Shown here: piece by piece, positions 1 to 8,048 of the stretch
Layout: each line of letters starts with the position of its first letter
Numbering within the stretch: position 1 is the first letter of the stretch
Assembly: GCA_903900705.1 (NCBI GenBank)
Contig: CAIUOG010000166.1
Span: 1 to 64,000, forward strand
From: an uncultured Acidobacteriia bacterium
GTDB taxonomy: Bacteria > Acidobacteriota > Terriglobia > Bryobacterales > Bryobacteraceae
Reading direction: 5' to 3'
Length of the DNA stretch: 64,000 nucleotides
Program-made: the position numbers and the translations under genes
Notes under the pieces: generated by a model
What the model saw: the letters and a program-made list of their open reading frames with translations, nothing else
Told to the model about the DNA's origin: nothing
Database searches by the model: none

Positions 1-96
1 ATGAACCTCGCCTTCGGTCAACTTCAAATCAACGCTCTCCACCCGCCATGGCTCTCGAACTCCCAGAATCTGGGCATACAGGTCTCGGTCTTGCAC
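1..96 (-). CDS. ISL3-family transposase, N-terminal fragment cut by window edge
   Basis: Reading the minus strand from a GTG at 96 gives 32 uninterrupted codons to the window edge, beginning MQDRDLYAQILGVREPW. This matches what I know of ISL3 transposase N-termini, which open with a short QD-x-LY-x-QILG-x-x-x-PW motif before the zinc-finger region. An in-frame TAG lies just upstream, so the GTG is the first usable start. The DDE catalytic domain would lie outside the window, so intactness cannot be judged. The gene points out of the window, away from the PEP-CTERM operon. The recognition is from family memory over only 32 residues, so the family call is probable, not certain. Confidence 0.7.
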   Translation of the reverse strand, partial: MQDRDLYAQILGVREPWRVESVDLKLTEGEVH

Positions 97-138
97 CTGC
101 CCATTATCCGAACCAACCCACTAGAATCCCCGAATGCC
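1..138 (-). mobile_element. Left part of a probable ISL3-type insertion sequence
   Basis: This covers the transposase start and about 42 bases of non-coding DNA upstream of it. The minus strand from about 138 begins with a GC-rich stretch (GGCATTCGGGGATTC) that would suit an IS terminal inverted repeat, but the other end is outside the window so the repeat cannot be confirmed. The inferred boundary falls only a few bases from the terminator hairpin at 143-170, suggesting insertion just behind an existing operon. The end coordinate is an estimate. Confidence 0.5.
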
Positions 139-142
139 CAAT

Positions 143-170
143 AAAAAAGGCCTGCCGTTTCCGGCAGGCC
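143..170 (-). terminator. Rho-independent terminator of the metallopeptidase-like gene
   Basis: A perfect 9-bp stem, GGCCTGCCG at 149-157 with CGGCAGGCC at 162-170, closes a 4-base loop. On the minus strand it is followed by six T (148-143). It lies 26 bases beyond the stop of the gene ending at 196. This is a textbook intrinsic terminator. Confidence 0.93.
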
Positions 171-195
171 CTGAGCCCAAAGTGAAAGAGCTTTG

Positions 196-1485
196 TTAGT
201 TGGTGCCGCCGCCGCTTGCGCAGGTTTTTGCGAAGCCGCTGAACGTTCCCTTGCTGGAGTACTTACCGCCGGCGCCATAGGAGGAACCACCAAAGAACCA
301 CGAGAAGAAAGCTTCTTCCTGCGGGTGGTAGGTCACGCCGTTCGGCATGGAAATCGCTGCCTGGAAGCTGCCGGAGAGGGGATCTCCAACTTCGAAGTTA
401 TTCTGACCGGGCGTGTGGGTGCTGCCGGAAACCGTGCAACCACCCACCTGTCCGATGTTGCCCCACTCGGGCGTCAGGTTCACGCCGCTCGGGTCATTGA
501 TCCATTCCATGACTTCGTGCGAGAGAGCGGAGATGTCCACAACACCGCCTGCTGCGCCGCCGAAGATATTGACGGGCGGGAAATAGGAGCCGATCCCGTA
601 GGTCTGGCCGGGAGCGTTCGCGGGAACAAGATCCGTGGTGCTGTGATAGCCGAGAATGCAGCAGTTGCCGTTCAGATTGCCGGGAGGTCCTTCGGTAATG
701 ATCGTCTTGTAGATGACGAAAAGGGGGAACTGGTTGGCAGTCAGGCCGAGGCTGCCGACGATAGAGATCAGTTGCCCGTCCAGGTAGTTGATGTCAATGG
801 CTGCCCAGCGCGCGGGGTTGTCCTGGCTGGGGCTGTTGGTGCTGCAGTCGCCGCTGAACGAGTAAGATCCTGCGTTTCCGGCGGTGTCATTTGCCGTGGT
901 GATGGTCTGAACGGGAGCGACCGTGACGTTCATGCCCAGATGATAGGCAGGTGAAACGCTGCTGACCGCGGACCAGAACTGGGCGCGCTGGATGGCATCC
1001 GGATACGTCACCGTGCCCATGTTGACGCCGTTCATGGTGAAATTCGGAACGGTATTGAACAGGGGAGATTGCTGCGTCAGCGTGAATGCCGTGGAACCGC
1101 CAAGGCAACCGGTGTCAGGGGACGTGGGGTCGAAATTCCGGGGCGTGCCGGTGAGCGCAAGGCGGAGCGGGACGAGCACGATCTGGAGATTCGTTGTGCG
1201 TGCGCCGCGATTAAAAGGATTACCGCCCACGACGGCGCCGGTATAGGTGTTGCCGTCGATGGGCGAAACCACCGAATACTGCCAGAGGGGCAGTGCGGGA
1301 TTGATGGCGGCAGCCGTTGAGCCCCGGGCGGCAGTGGTCCCGACGGTAGCCTTCAGGGCGGTCAAGGCCTTCGGAGCAGTTTTGTTCACCAGATGGCTGG
1401 GGTCGATCACTGGTTCGTTCTGCGCAAAGAGTGGCAGGGCACACGCGGCGAGCGCGGCGAGCGAGAAGGTTTTCAGAGCGTTCAT
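196..1485 (-). CDS. Secreted metallopeptidase-like hypothetical protein (HEVMEW motif)
   Basis: This 429-residue protein starts with a clear signal peptide (MNALKTFSLAALAACALPLFAQ), so it is exported. The body is rich in Gly, Ser, Thr and Asn. Near residue 320 it carries ALSHEVMEWINDPSG, an HExxE-type motif followed by an acidic NDP segment, resembling the zinc site of secreted metallopeptidase-like proteins with HE-x-x-E-x-x-x-DP. No other catalytic domain was recognised, so proteolysis is only a suggestion. It starts 3 bases after the stop of the upstream PEP-CTERM gene, so the two are almost certainly co-transcribed and end at the terminator at 143-170. The C-terminus (CASGGGTN) has no sorting signal. 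Confidence 0.8.
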   Translation of the reverse strand: MNALKTFSLAALAACALPLFAQNEPVIDPSHLVNKTAPKALTALKATVGTTAARGSTAAAINPALPLWQYSVVSPIDGNTYTGAVVGGNPFNRGARTTNLQIVLVPLRLALTGTPRNFDPTSPDTGCLGGSTAFTLTQQSPLFNTVPNFTMNGVNMGTVTYPDAIQRAQFWSAVSSVSPAYHLGMNVTVAPVQTITTANDTAGNAGSYSFSGDCSTNSPSQDNPARWAAIDINYLDGQLISIVGSLGLTANQFPLFVIYKTIITEGPPGNLNGNCCILGYHSTTDLVPANAPGQTYGIGSYFPPVNIFGGAAGGVVDISALSHEVMEWINDPSGVNLTPEWGNIGQVGGCTVSGSTHTPGQNNFEVGDPLSGSFQAAISMPNGVTYHPQEEAFFSWFFGGSSYGAGGKYSSKGTFSGFAKTCASGGGTN

Positions 1486-1488
1486 TTA

Positions 1489-2241
1489 TTATTTGTTCCC
1501 CTTTGCAACGCGGGATTTGAGGGCCATTCCGAACGCAAGCAGGGTGCCGCCGAGAGCAAACGTGGAGGGCTCGGGGGTGGTCGAACCGGAAGCGGAATAG
1601 ATCTGGAGGGTGTTGACGGTGAAGTCATTCACGTCGCAGCCGGTGGTGATGCTGCCGGTGCCGCAGGAGGTGAGCGAAAGCACGGCCGAGGTGATGTCAC
1701 CCGCAGTGTCGTCAACCGCGCCGACGAACAGCGGATCGCCGTTGTCGTTGCTGCTGAAGGACTGGCTGCCGAGGAGTGTCTGATTGTTGTAAAGGGCCAG
1801 GCTCGCGATGTAGCTGCCCGCGCCGGTTGCCTGCAGGTAAGCGCCGAGGCCGCCGACGCCATTCAGAAGGGACAGGGTGAGGGGGCCGGTGCCGACAGGG
1901 CTTTCGTTGGAATCAAGGCCTTCCACCCAGATCAGGGTGTCGCCATCGTTGTAGCCGGAAGTCTGATGGCCCCAGCTGCACGGGGATGAGGCGGTGCTAT
2001 CGCAGACCACGGAAGTGATCCCGCCCAGAGACGGCGAAGTGCCGAGACCGATGGTGGCCTGGTTGCTCAGCGTCGAATTTACGGTAGCGCCATCTGAAAA
2101 CTGGGTGCCGTCGCCTCCGATTGAACTCCAATTGACACTGTCCACCGCAGTGCCCGGATTGGTGATAAAGGTCACGTTCCCGGCGAACACCGGGGTGACT
2201 AAAGCTCCTAAAAGCAGCAACTGGCTGCCAATCTTCTTCAT
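1489..2241 (-). CDS. PEP-CTERM sorting domain protein
   Basis: The chosen start is the ATG at 2241, giving MKKIGSQLLLLGALVTPVFA, a good signal peptide, preceded by a strong GGAGGAG ribosome site about 7 bases upstream. An upstream in-frame start at 2280 would put junk before the signal peptide. The mature part is a beta-rich, Ser/Thr/Gly-rich domain with no recognised enzymatic motif. The C-terminus is a PEP-CTERM signal: TPEPSTFALGG, a hydrophobic segment, then basic KSRVAKGNK. Such signals are processed by exosortase and link proteins to exopolysaccharide or surface export; no exosortase gene is in the window. It is first in a two-gene operon with the metallopeptidase-like gene. Confidence 0.85.
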   Translation of the reverse strand: MKKIGSQLLLLGALVTPVFAGNVTFITNPGTAVDSVNWSSIGGDGTQFSDGATVNSTLSNQATIGLGTSPSLGGITSVVCDSTASSPCSWGHQTSGYNDGDTLIWVEGLDSNESPVGTGPLTLSLLNGVGGLGAYLQATGAGSYIASLALYNNQTLLGSQSFSSNDNGDPLFVGAVDDTAGDITSAVLSLTSCGTGSITTGCDVNDFTVNTLQIYSASGSTTPEPSTFALGGTLLAFGMALKSRVAKGNK

Positions 2242-2272
2242 TTCAAACTCCTCCTGAGCCTTGTAATACGGG

Positions 2273-2287
2273 CGGGGCATAGCCCCG
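2273..2287 (-). promoter_or_regulatory. Small hairpin in the leader of the PEP-CTERM gene
   Basis: CGGGGC (2273-2278) and GCCCCG (2282-2287) form a 6-bp GC stem with a 3-base loop, about 30 bases upstream of the ATG at 2241. The DNA on its far side (2290-2340) is unusually AT-rich for this genome and probably holds the promoter, though no clean -35/-10 pair was found. The function of the hairpin is unknown. Confidence 0.35.
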
Positions 2288-2428
2288 ACGCATTTTTTAA
2301 CTTCTTAAATAAGATAACAAAAAAGTACCCATTCAGACCCGTAAATTTCCTATATAAAGGTTTCCGCCGTTCCGGTACCGCCGTGTTGCGTCCGCAGGGT
2401 TCGATAACCTGTAAGTGTACGAATCTGT

Positions 2429-3976
2429 TTGGCCCTCATGACAACTTCGCAGGAATCTGAAGAAGCACTTCTCGCGCGTTTGCGCGCCGCCACGCAACTG
2501 CTGGAGGCACTGGAGGCTGACCGGCAACTGCTGGACCGGCTTCCGGCCGAAGACCGCGCGCGGTTGCACTCGGTGGTAGCGCGGATTTATCATCCCGACC
2601 CGGTGGCGCGTCGGCGGAAGTTGAAGGAGAGCGAACGTGCACGGGCTGCCGCGCGGCTGGAGCGTGACGGCGCGGTGCTGCACGAAACAGGTATCCGGAC
2701 GCTCCGGCGCAAGCCGGTATTCACCACGCCGAACGTCTTCCCACCGGAGGAATTTCAACCTGAAGAAGCTTCTGAAGAGGACGAACGCCGGGAGACCGCT
2801 GAACCGCTGCATTGCTACGTGTGTAAGAAGAAGTATTCGGTAGTCCACCATTTTTACGACCAGATGTGTCCGGAGTGTGCGGAATTCAACTTCCTGAAGC
2901 GCACTGAGTTGGCGGATCTGCGGGGGCGCGTGGCGCTGCTGACGGGTGGCCGGGTGAAGATCGGCTACCAGGCCGGCCTGAAGCTGCTGCGATGTGGGGC
3001 GGAACTGATTGTCACGACACGTTTTCCGCGGGATTCGGCCCAACGTTACGCGGCGGAACCGGACTTCTCCGAGTGGGGACACCGGCTGGAGATCTTCGGG
3101 CTGGATCTTCGCCATACACCCAGTGTGGAAGCCTTCTGCCGGGAGCTGCTGAAGACCCGCAAGCGGCTGGACTTCATTATTAACAATGCCTGCCAGACGG
3201 TGCGGCGTCCGCCGGAGTTCTATTCGCACATGATGGAGGGCGAGACTGCGGCGCTTCGCGACGCGCCGGAGAACGTGCGGAAGCTTCTGGGAAGCTACGA
3301 AGGTCTGCGCCGGGGCGACATGCTGCCGGATGCCAACTCACTTGCACTGGCCGCCCCCGATATGGCGGGTCTGGCGCGTGCGGCGGAACTTTCCCAGATG
3401 CGGCTTCTCGAAGAGGATCACCCCGGTCAGAAAGACCTGTTCCCGGAAGGTCGGCTCGATCAGGATCTGCAGCAGATCGACCTGCGGGGCAGGAACTCCT
3501 GGCGGCTCCTGATGGACGAAGTTTCGTCGGTCGAGTTGCTGGAAGTCCAATTGATTAATGCGGTTGCGCCGTTTATCCTCAACGCCCGCCTGAAGCCTCT
3601 GATGATGCGGACGCCGGAACGGGACAAGCATATCGTGAACGTCTCGGCGGTGGAGGGCCAGTTCTACCGGAAGTTCAAGACGACCCGACATCCGCACACC
3701 AATATGGCGAAAGCTGCGCTCAACATGATGACCCGGACGGCGGCGGCGGACTACCAGAACGATGGCATCCATATGAACAGCGTCGATACGGGCTGGGTGA
3801 CGGACGAGGACCCGGTGGAGATTGCGGCCCGGAAGACGCAGGAACAGAGATTTCATCCGCCGCTCGACATCGTCGACGGGGCGGCGCGGATTGTGGACCC
3901 GATCATCACGGGTTTTAAGACCGGACAGCATTTGTGGGGCCAGTTCCTGAAAGACTATCGCGTGACGGACTGGTAG
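2429..3976 (+). CDS. Zinc-ribbon SDR-family oxidoreductase-like protein lacking the catalytic Tyr
   Basis: This 515-residue protein has three parts. Residues 1-125 are charged and helical, probably coiled coil. A CYVC and CPEC pair at about 129-156 forms a zinc ribbon. A short-chain dehydrogenase/reductase Rossmann domain follows from about 165. The cofactor loop reads TGGRVKIG, with Lys where most SDRs have the third Gly. The NNA motif (IINNAC) and the Ser strand (VNVSAVEG) are present. The usual YxxxK is TNMAK, so Lys is kept but Tyr is Thr, and normal hydride-transfer chemistry is doubtful. Between NNA and Ser lies an extra segment of about 120 residues. The start could be 2429 or the ATG at 2438; neither has a clear ribosome site. 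It is cytoplasmic and its substrate is unknown. Confidence 0.8.
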   Translation: MALMTTSQESEEALLARLRAATQLLEALEADRQLLDRLPAEDRARLHSVVARIYHPDPVARRRKLKESERARAAARLERDGAVLHETGIRTLRRKPVFTTPNVFPPEEFQPEEASEEDERRETAEPLHCYVCKKKYSVVHHFYDQMCPECAEFNFLKRTELADLRGRVALLTGGRVKIGYQAGLKLLRCGAELIVTTRFPRDSAQRYAAEPDFSEWGHRLEIFGLDLRHTPSVEAFCRELLKTRKRLDFIINNACQTVRRPPEFYSHMMEGETAALRDAPENVRKLLGSYEGLRRGDMLPDANSLALAAPDMAGLARAAELSQMRLLEEDHPGQKDLFPEGRLDQDLQQIDLRGRNSWRLLMDEVSSVELLEVQLINAVAPFILNARLKPLMMRTPERDKHIVNVSAVEGQFYRKFKTTRHPHTNMAKAALNMMTRTAAADYQNDGIHMNSVDTGWVTDEDPVEIAARKTQEQRFHPPLDIVDGAARIVDPIITGFKTGQHLWGQFLKDYRVTDW

Positions 3977-3996
3977 AAATACGCCTGTTCACCAAC

Positions 3997-4067
3997 GATA
4001 GTCTTGCCTGGGAGCTATTGCCGCCTTAGTCTGGAAGTAATAGGTCTGCGCTATCGGCAGGACTATC
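3997..4067 (+). promoter_or_regulatory. Long inverted repeat in the leader of a PEP-CTERM gene
   Basis: GATAGTCTTGCC at 3997-4008 pairs with GGCAGGACTATC at 4056-4067, giving a 12-bp stem with one G-U pair around a 47-base loop. The right arm ends one base before the GGAGGAAG ribosome site (4069-4076) of the next gene. It could be a structured 5' leader controlling translation, or a weak terminator for the upstream SDR gene, although there is no T tract. Confidence 0.4.
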
Positions 4068-4078
4068 CGGAGGAAGCT

Positions 4079-4645
4079 GTGAAAACATTTTCAGGACTGA
4101 AGACGCTGGCGCGGAGGGTGATGCCGGTGACCTGTCTGGCAGCTGTGGCGGTGATCAACGCCTCGGCAGGGACCATTTCAGAGCCGATTGGCGGGTTCGG
4201 GTCGACGTTCGCGACCGCGACGCTGCTGCCTGTCGGGACCGACACTGTAACTGGCGGGCTTTGCAATCAGTGTGTTCCAGCCAATAACAACGACTGGTTT
4301 GAGATTCCGGGTCTCTTAGCCGGGTCGACGGTGACGGTGACGGAAGCCGTCACGAGTGAGGGGCAGGTCACCTTCCTGGTGTTTGACTCGTCGCAATCGT
4401 CGCTGCAATCCAACTACGGCGTCACCCAGGCGGGGGGCAGTGTGGTCTCGCCGTTCACGGTGCCGGGCGATGGCGCACTGTTTTTTGACATCCAGAATCC
4501 GAACCTCAACACCACGCCGACGGCTTACGAGATCACCATCAGCGCGGACCAGGGTTCGGGCGCTCCGGAACCGGGCACGTGGGGTGTGGGGCTTTCCGGC
4601 CTTTTGGCCGCGCTCGGGCTCGGCCGCAGGCTTCGCCGGAACTAA
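4079..4645 (+). CDS. PEP-CTERM sorting domain protein
   Basis: I place the start at the GTG at 4079, because GGAGGAAG lies directly upstream and the product then begins MKTFSGLKTLARRV followed by a hydrophobic stretch to INASAG, a normal signal peptide. An upstream ATG at 4004 would add 25 unlikely residues inside a predicted leader stem. The mature domain (about 120 residues) resembles a pre-peptidase C-terminal-like beta sandwich: NNDWFEIPGLLAGSTVTVT, then a DGALFFDIQNP-type strand. The C-terminus is a PEP-CTERM signal: GAPEPGTWGVGLSG, a hydrophobic helix, then GRRLRRN. It is probably exported and released or anchored by exosortase. The gene is convergent with the PAP2 phosphatase, leaving 5 bases between stops. 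Confidence 0.82.
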   Translation: MKTFSGLKTLARRVMPVTCLAAVAVINASAGTISEPIGGFGSTFATATLLPVGTDTVTGGLCNQCVPANNNDWFEIPGLLAGSTVTVTEAVTSEGQVTFLVFDSSQSSLQSNYGVTQAGGSVVSPFTVPGDGALFFDIQNPNLNTTPTAYEITISADQGSGAPEPGTWGVGLSGLLAALGLGRRLRRN

Positions 4646-4650
4646 ATCAC

Positions 4651-5358
4651 TTACTGCAGTTTCAGAGCGGCGCGGAGTTCGGTTCTGGCCGCCTCAAATT
4701 CGGCTTTGAACTGGGGCGTGGCCATGATGAAGCCGATTTTGGCGTAGGCGACCAGGCGGCTGGCCACCTCATCGCTGGGGTAGTGCGCGCCGCAGATCTC
4801 GCGGCTGAGCGCATAGTCATCGGCGCGGGCTAGAATTGCATCCCGCTTTTCGGGCACCATCTCCACCAAAACCAGAGCCTCCAGATAGCCGGTTGCGCCG
4901 TGACCGCTCGGATACGAGAAATCCGCGCGATTTTCGGTGGTTTTGCAGACGGGATGAATGGTGGGGTCGAGATGGTAAGGCCGCGGGCGGTGGAAGAAGA
5001 CCTTTGCCGGGTTCACCACGATACTTTCCTCATTCTTCACGTGGTCTGACAGAAGTGCGACGTGGGGTAGCGCGGTGCGCCGGAAGCCCGGACCCAGGAC
5101 ATCCGCGAAGGCGAAAATGCTTTCCTCTTTATCGTCGGCCTGCGCATGAGCGATCTGTTCCGGCGTCCGGGTTTCCTGGAGGCGGTGGAGCTCGGCCAGT
5201 TCCGCGAGGGTCTTCCAGGAATCATTCGCCGGCGGGCTGGGGAGCAGGGAGAGAATTTCGAGCTGGTCCGGCGCCAGATAGATTGGTTTGCGCGAAGGCT
5301 GGGCCGCGAGCAGCGCCGGGAGTGCCAGCAGGGTGGTGAATCGAAGGAAGTTTTTCAT
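4651..5358 (-). CDS. PAP2-superfamily (class A type) acid phosphatase
   Basis: This 235-residue protein has a signal peptide ending LLAAQ, so it is periplasmic. All three parts of the PAP2 phosphatase signature are present: AKVFFHRPRPY (K-x6-RP), YPSGHGATG (PSGH, with the catalytic acid His) and SREICGAHYPSDEVA (SR-x5-H-x3-D, with the nucleophile His). Length and layout fit bacterial class A non-specific acid phosphatases, which hydrolyse phosphate monoesters through a phosphohistidine intermediate. The substrate cannot be deduced. The start ATG at 5358 gives the signal peptide directly. No operon partner is evident. Confidence 0.9.
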   Translation of the reverse strand: MKNFLRFTTLLALPALLAAQPSRKPIYLAPDQLEILSLLPSPPANDSWKTLAELAELHRLQETRTPEQIAHAQADDKEESIFAFADVLGPGFRRTALPHVALLSDHVKNEESIVVNPAKVFFHRPRPYHLDPTIHPVCKTTENRADFSYPSGHGATGYLEALVLVEMVPEKRDAILARADDYALSREICGAHYPSDEVASRLVAYAKIGFIMATPQFKAEFEAARTELRAALKLQ

Positions 5359-5419
5359 GGGCGGACGCCGATGGGTTCGGTTGGTGGCGAAACCCCTACC
5401 TTCACCCGGCCATGTTAAC

Positions 5420-7984
5420 TCAGGATTGCAGTTGGGTGAAGGTCGGGTTAGTTTTGCTGTTCCGGTCCAGCACGGAGCGTACGCGTTCCACCAGCGCTTC
5501 CGGCGTGAAGGGCTTGCCGATCAGTTCCACTCCCGGTTCGAGCATGTCTTCACGCCCCAGCACGTCGTCGGTATAGCCCGACATGAATAACACCTGAGTG
5601 ATGGGGCGGGCGGAGCGGAGACGGACCGCAAGATCGCGGCCGCTCATGCCGGGCATGACGACATCCGTGAGCAGCAGGTCGATCCGGCCGGGGAATCCCG
5701 CTGCCACGGCGAGCGCTTCTTCACCACCGGAAGCTTCGAGCAGCTTGTATTTGTGGTCTTCGAGGATGTGCCTTGCAAGGCGGCGGACCTGTTCCTGGTC
5801 TTCCACCAGCAGAATGGTTTCGTTGCCGACCGCGCTGCCGTTCGGGCGACGTTCCTCCAGCTGGAGCGACGGAGGCGCGGCGCGAGGAATCACGATGCGA
5901 AAGGTGGATCCCACACCGGGTTCGCTGGAAACGGAAATATGTCCATTCCACTGCTTGACGATCGCGTAGACGGTGGCCAGTCCCAGACCCGTCCCGACGC
6001 CGGATTCCTTGGTGGTGAAAAAGGGTTCGAACAGGTGGTTCAGAACATCCTGGCTCATGCCGGCGCCGGTATCGCGGACGGTCATGCTGACGCCCCCTGA
6101 AGGCTCATCGTCCGGCGCGATTTCGATGGAGAGGGTTCCTCCGCGTGGCATAGCGTCCCGGGCGTTGACGGCGAGATTCATCACCAACTGATGTAGTTGG
6201 GTTCTGTCGCCAAGGATGAACTGGGGTTCGCCGGTGAGCACGGTAACAATCGCGATATCCTCGCGGATGATGCGGCGGAGCATGACGGCCAGTTCCGACG
6301 TCTGATGGTTCAGGTCGAGCACTTCGGGTTTCACCGGCTGTTTGCGGCTGAATGCCAGTAGCTGGCCGGTCAGCTGCGCCGCGGTTTCTCCGGCGGTACG
6401 GATGGCGCGAAGGTAGTCCGCGCCGGAGCGGGGCAGGAGCGGATTTCGGGAGAGCAGGGAAGCGTAGCCATTGATGACGGTCAGAAGATTGTTGAAATCG
6501 TGTGCGACGCCGCCCGCGAGACGACCCACGGACTCCATTTTCTGAGCCTGCGCGAATTCGCTTCGGAGTCTCTCCCGTTCCTGTTCGGCGCGCCGGGCCA
6601 CCGTTACATCTTTCAGCACGGCTACGGCCAGCAGGGGACGGTCCGCCTTGTCGCGCACCAGAGAGGCATTGCACTCGAAGATGAGCGTGGCGTCGCCCGC
6701 TTCGAGGTGGAATTCCTCGGCGCGCAGTCTGGCTCCGCTGAGAATTCGCTGGTATTGATCCACGGGCGCAGCGTCCGCGCCGCCTTCCGCCCACACGGGC
6801 CGGAGGCGCCGCCAGAGGTCCGCGGCGGTCCGTTCGGCGTCGAAGGCACGGCGTGCGGCGTGGTTTCGGTAGACAATAGTGCCGTCGAGACTGAATATCA
6901 GGACCGCGTCGTCCAGGCTGTCGAGGGCGGTTTCGAGTTGGGCGATCGCGGATTCGAGTTCTTTGCGGGCGACGACCAGTCGTTCGTTCATACCGCGCAT
7001 CCAGACCCGGGAGTGGTGCTGCCAGGCAAGAAAGCCGCTGAAGATGGCGAGCAGGCAGGCCAGAGCGGCGATCCGCCAATTGGAGAGCTGCTGTTCATGG
7101 CTTGCCCGAAGCAACTCGGCAATCCGGGTGGCCTGCGGGGTGGAAACCGGGATTCTGCGCGCGGCGATGGCGGCGAGCGTACCGTCGACCGTCATCGCGT
7201 CGATCTGACGGCGGATCGCACTGGCCCGTTTTTCGGCGGCGCGACGGGCGATGATGTGATATTCACGGCGGGCGTCAACATCGAAGACGCGCAGACTCAT
7301 CTCCCGGCAGTTGCGGTCGAGGCCGAGGAAAAGCTCGCGCAGGTACATGTTTTCGAAAACGGCGGCATCCGCCTGGCCGGCGCAGACCTGGGCGACGGTC
7401 CAGCGGGCGTTTGGACCCGTTAGCAGGGTATTCCCGGGATAGCGGTCCGCGACCGCGCCACTGGTGGCGCCTGCGACGGCCAGACGCTTGCCTTTAAAGT
7501 CCGCTTCGGAGTGAACGGGTGAAGCCGCCGGGGCGATGGCGAGCATCTCGGCCCACCACCAGGAATCGGAAACGTAGAAATCGCGGCGGCGTTCGTCAGA
7601 CGCGCTCGCGGCGCTGATCATGTCGAGATCACCCGAGCGCAGCGCTTTGTTGTTGTCTGGTATCGCGCCACCCGGCTTCCAGATGATCGGGATGCCGGCG
7701 CGTTTCGCCGCCTCGCCAATCACGTCGATCGTGAAGCCCTGCGGCTGGCCGTGCTCATCCTGGAACTCGAGCGGCGGCGCGTTGCCAAAGCTGATGCGAA
7801 GGGGAGTCTGTGCGGCGGCGGAAGTCCCCAAAAGCAGTGCTGCCAGAATGCACACTACCGTCTGACGGGCCGAAATCCCATTGCGGCCCGACGGTTTGGA
7901 AGCCCGATTCACTTGATTTCGATTGCGGATAGTCCCAAGGGGAGCTTTGACAGAAGTGTATGCCGAAGGAATGGTGCCTTTCAA
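5420..7984 (-). CDS. Hybrid sensor histidine kinase with periplasmic solute-binding sensor
   Basis: This 854-residue protein has these domains in order: a signal-anchor near residues 40-60; an SBP_bac_3-type periplasmic binding domain (about 60-290, starting TPLRISFGNAPPLEF, with a VIGEAAKRAGIP helix); a TM segment near 305-325 (IAALACLLAIFSGFLAW); a short coiled coil; a PAS domain (about 350-470); a HisKA with phospho-His in GVAHDFNNLLTV; a HATPase (VMNLAVNARDAMPRG, then GVGTGLGLATVYAI); and a C-terminal receiver (LLLTDVVMPGMSGRD, with GKPF). It probably senses an amino-acid-like or other small ligand and autophosphorylates. The start is uncertain: the longest frame opens with TTG at 7984 without a clear ribosome site, and a GTG inside the first 35 codons is possible. 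No separate response regulator lies nearby. Confidence 0.88.
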   Translation of the reverse strand: MKGTIPSAYTSVKAPLGTIRNRNQVNRASKPSGRNGISARQTVVCILAALLLGTSAAAQTPLRISFGNAPPLEFQDEHGQPQGFTIDVIGEAAKRAGIPIIWKPGGAIPDNNKALRSGDLDMISAASASDERRRDFYVSDSWWWAEMLAIAPAASPVHSEADFKGKRLAVAGATSGAVADRYPGNTLLTGPNARWTVAQVCAGQADAAVFENMYLRELFLGLDRNCREMSLRVFDVDARREYHIIARRAAEKRASAIRRQIDAMTVDGTLAAIAARRIPVSTPQATRIAELLRASHEQQLSNWRIAALACLLAIFSGFLAWQHHSRVWMRGMNERLVVARKELESAIAQLETALDSLDDAVLIFSLDGTIVYRNHAARRAFDAERTAADLWRRLRPVWAEGGADAAPVDQYQRILSGARLRAEEFHLEAGDATLIFECNASLVRDKADRPLLAVAVLKDVTVARRAEQERERLRSEFAQAQKMESVGRLAGGVAHDFNNLLTVINGYASLLSRNPLLPRSGADYLRAIRTAGETAAQLTGQLLAFSRKQPVKPEVLDLNHQTSELAVMLRRIIREDIAIVTVLTGEPQFILGDRTQLHQLVMNLAVNARDAMPRGGTLSIEIAPDDEPSGGVSMTVRDTGAGMSQDVLNHLFEPFFTTKESGVGTGLGLATVYAIVKQWNGHISVSSEPGVGSTFRIVIPRAAPPSLQLEERRPNGSAVGNETILLVEDQEQVRRLARHILEDHKYKLLEASGGEEALAVAAGFPGRIDLLLTDVVMPGMSGRDLAVRLRSARPITQVLFMSGYTDDVLGREDMLEPGVELIGKPFTPEALVERVRSVLDRNSKTNPTFTQLQS

Positions 7985-8048
7985 CCCAGGAGAATTACTG
8001 GAATGTACGGCCCTTCACGGAAACGCGGAGGTCGGCTAAGATGATGCA

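Noticed and set aside
1-144. Plus-strand reading frame open from the window edge to a stop at 142-144
   Set aside because: Its sequence is unlike any protein I know, while the minus strand encodes a recognisable transposase start over the same bases.
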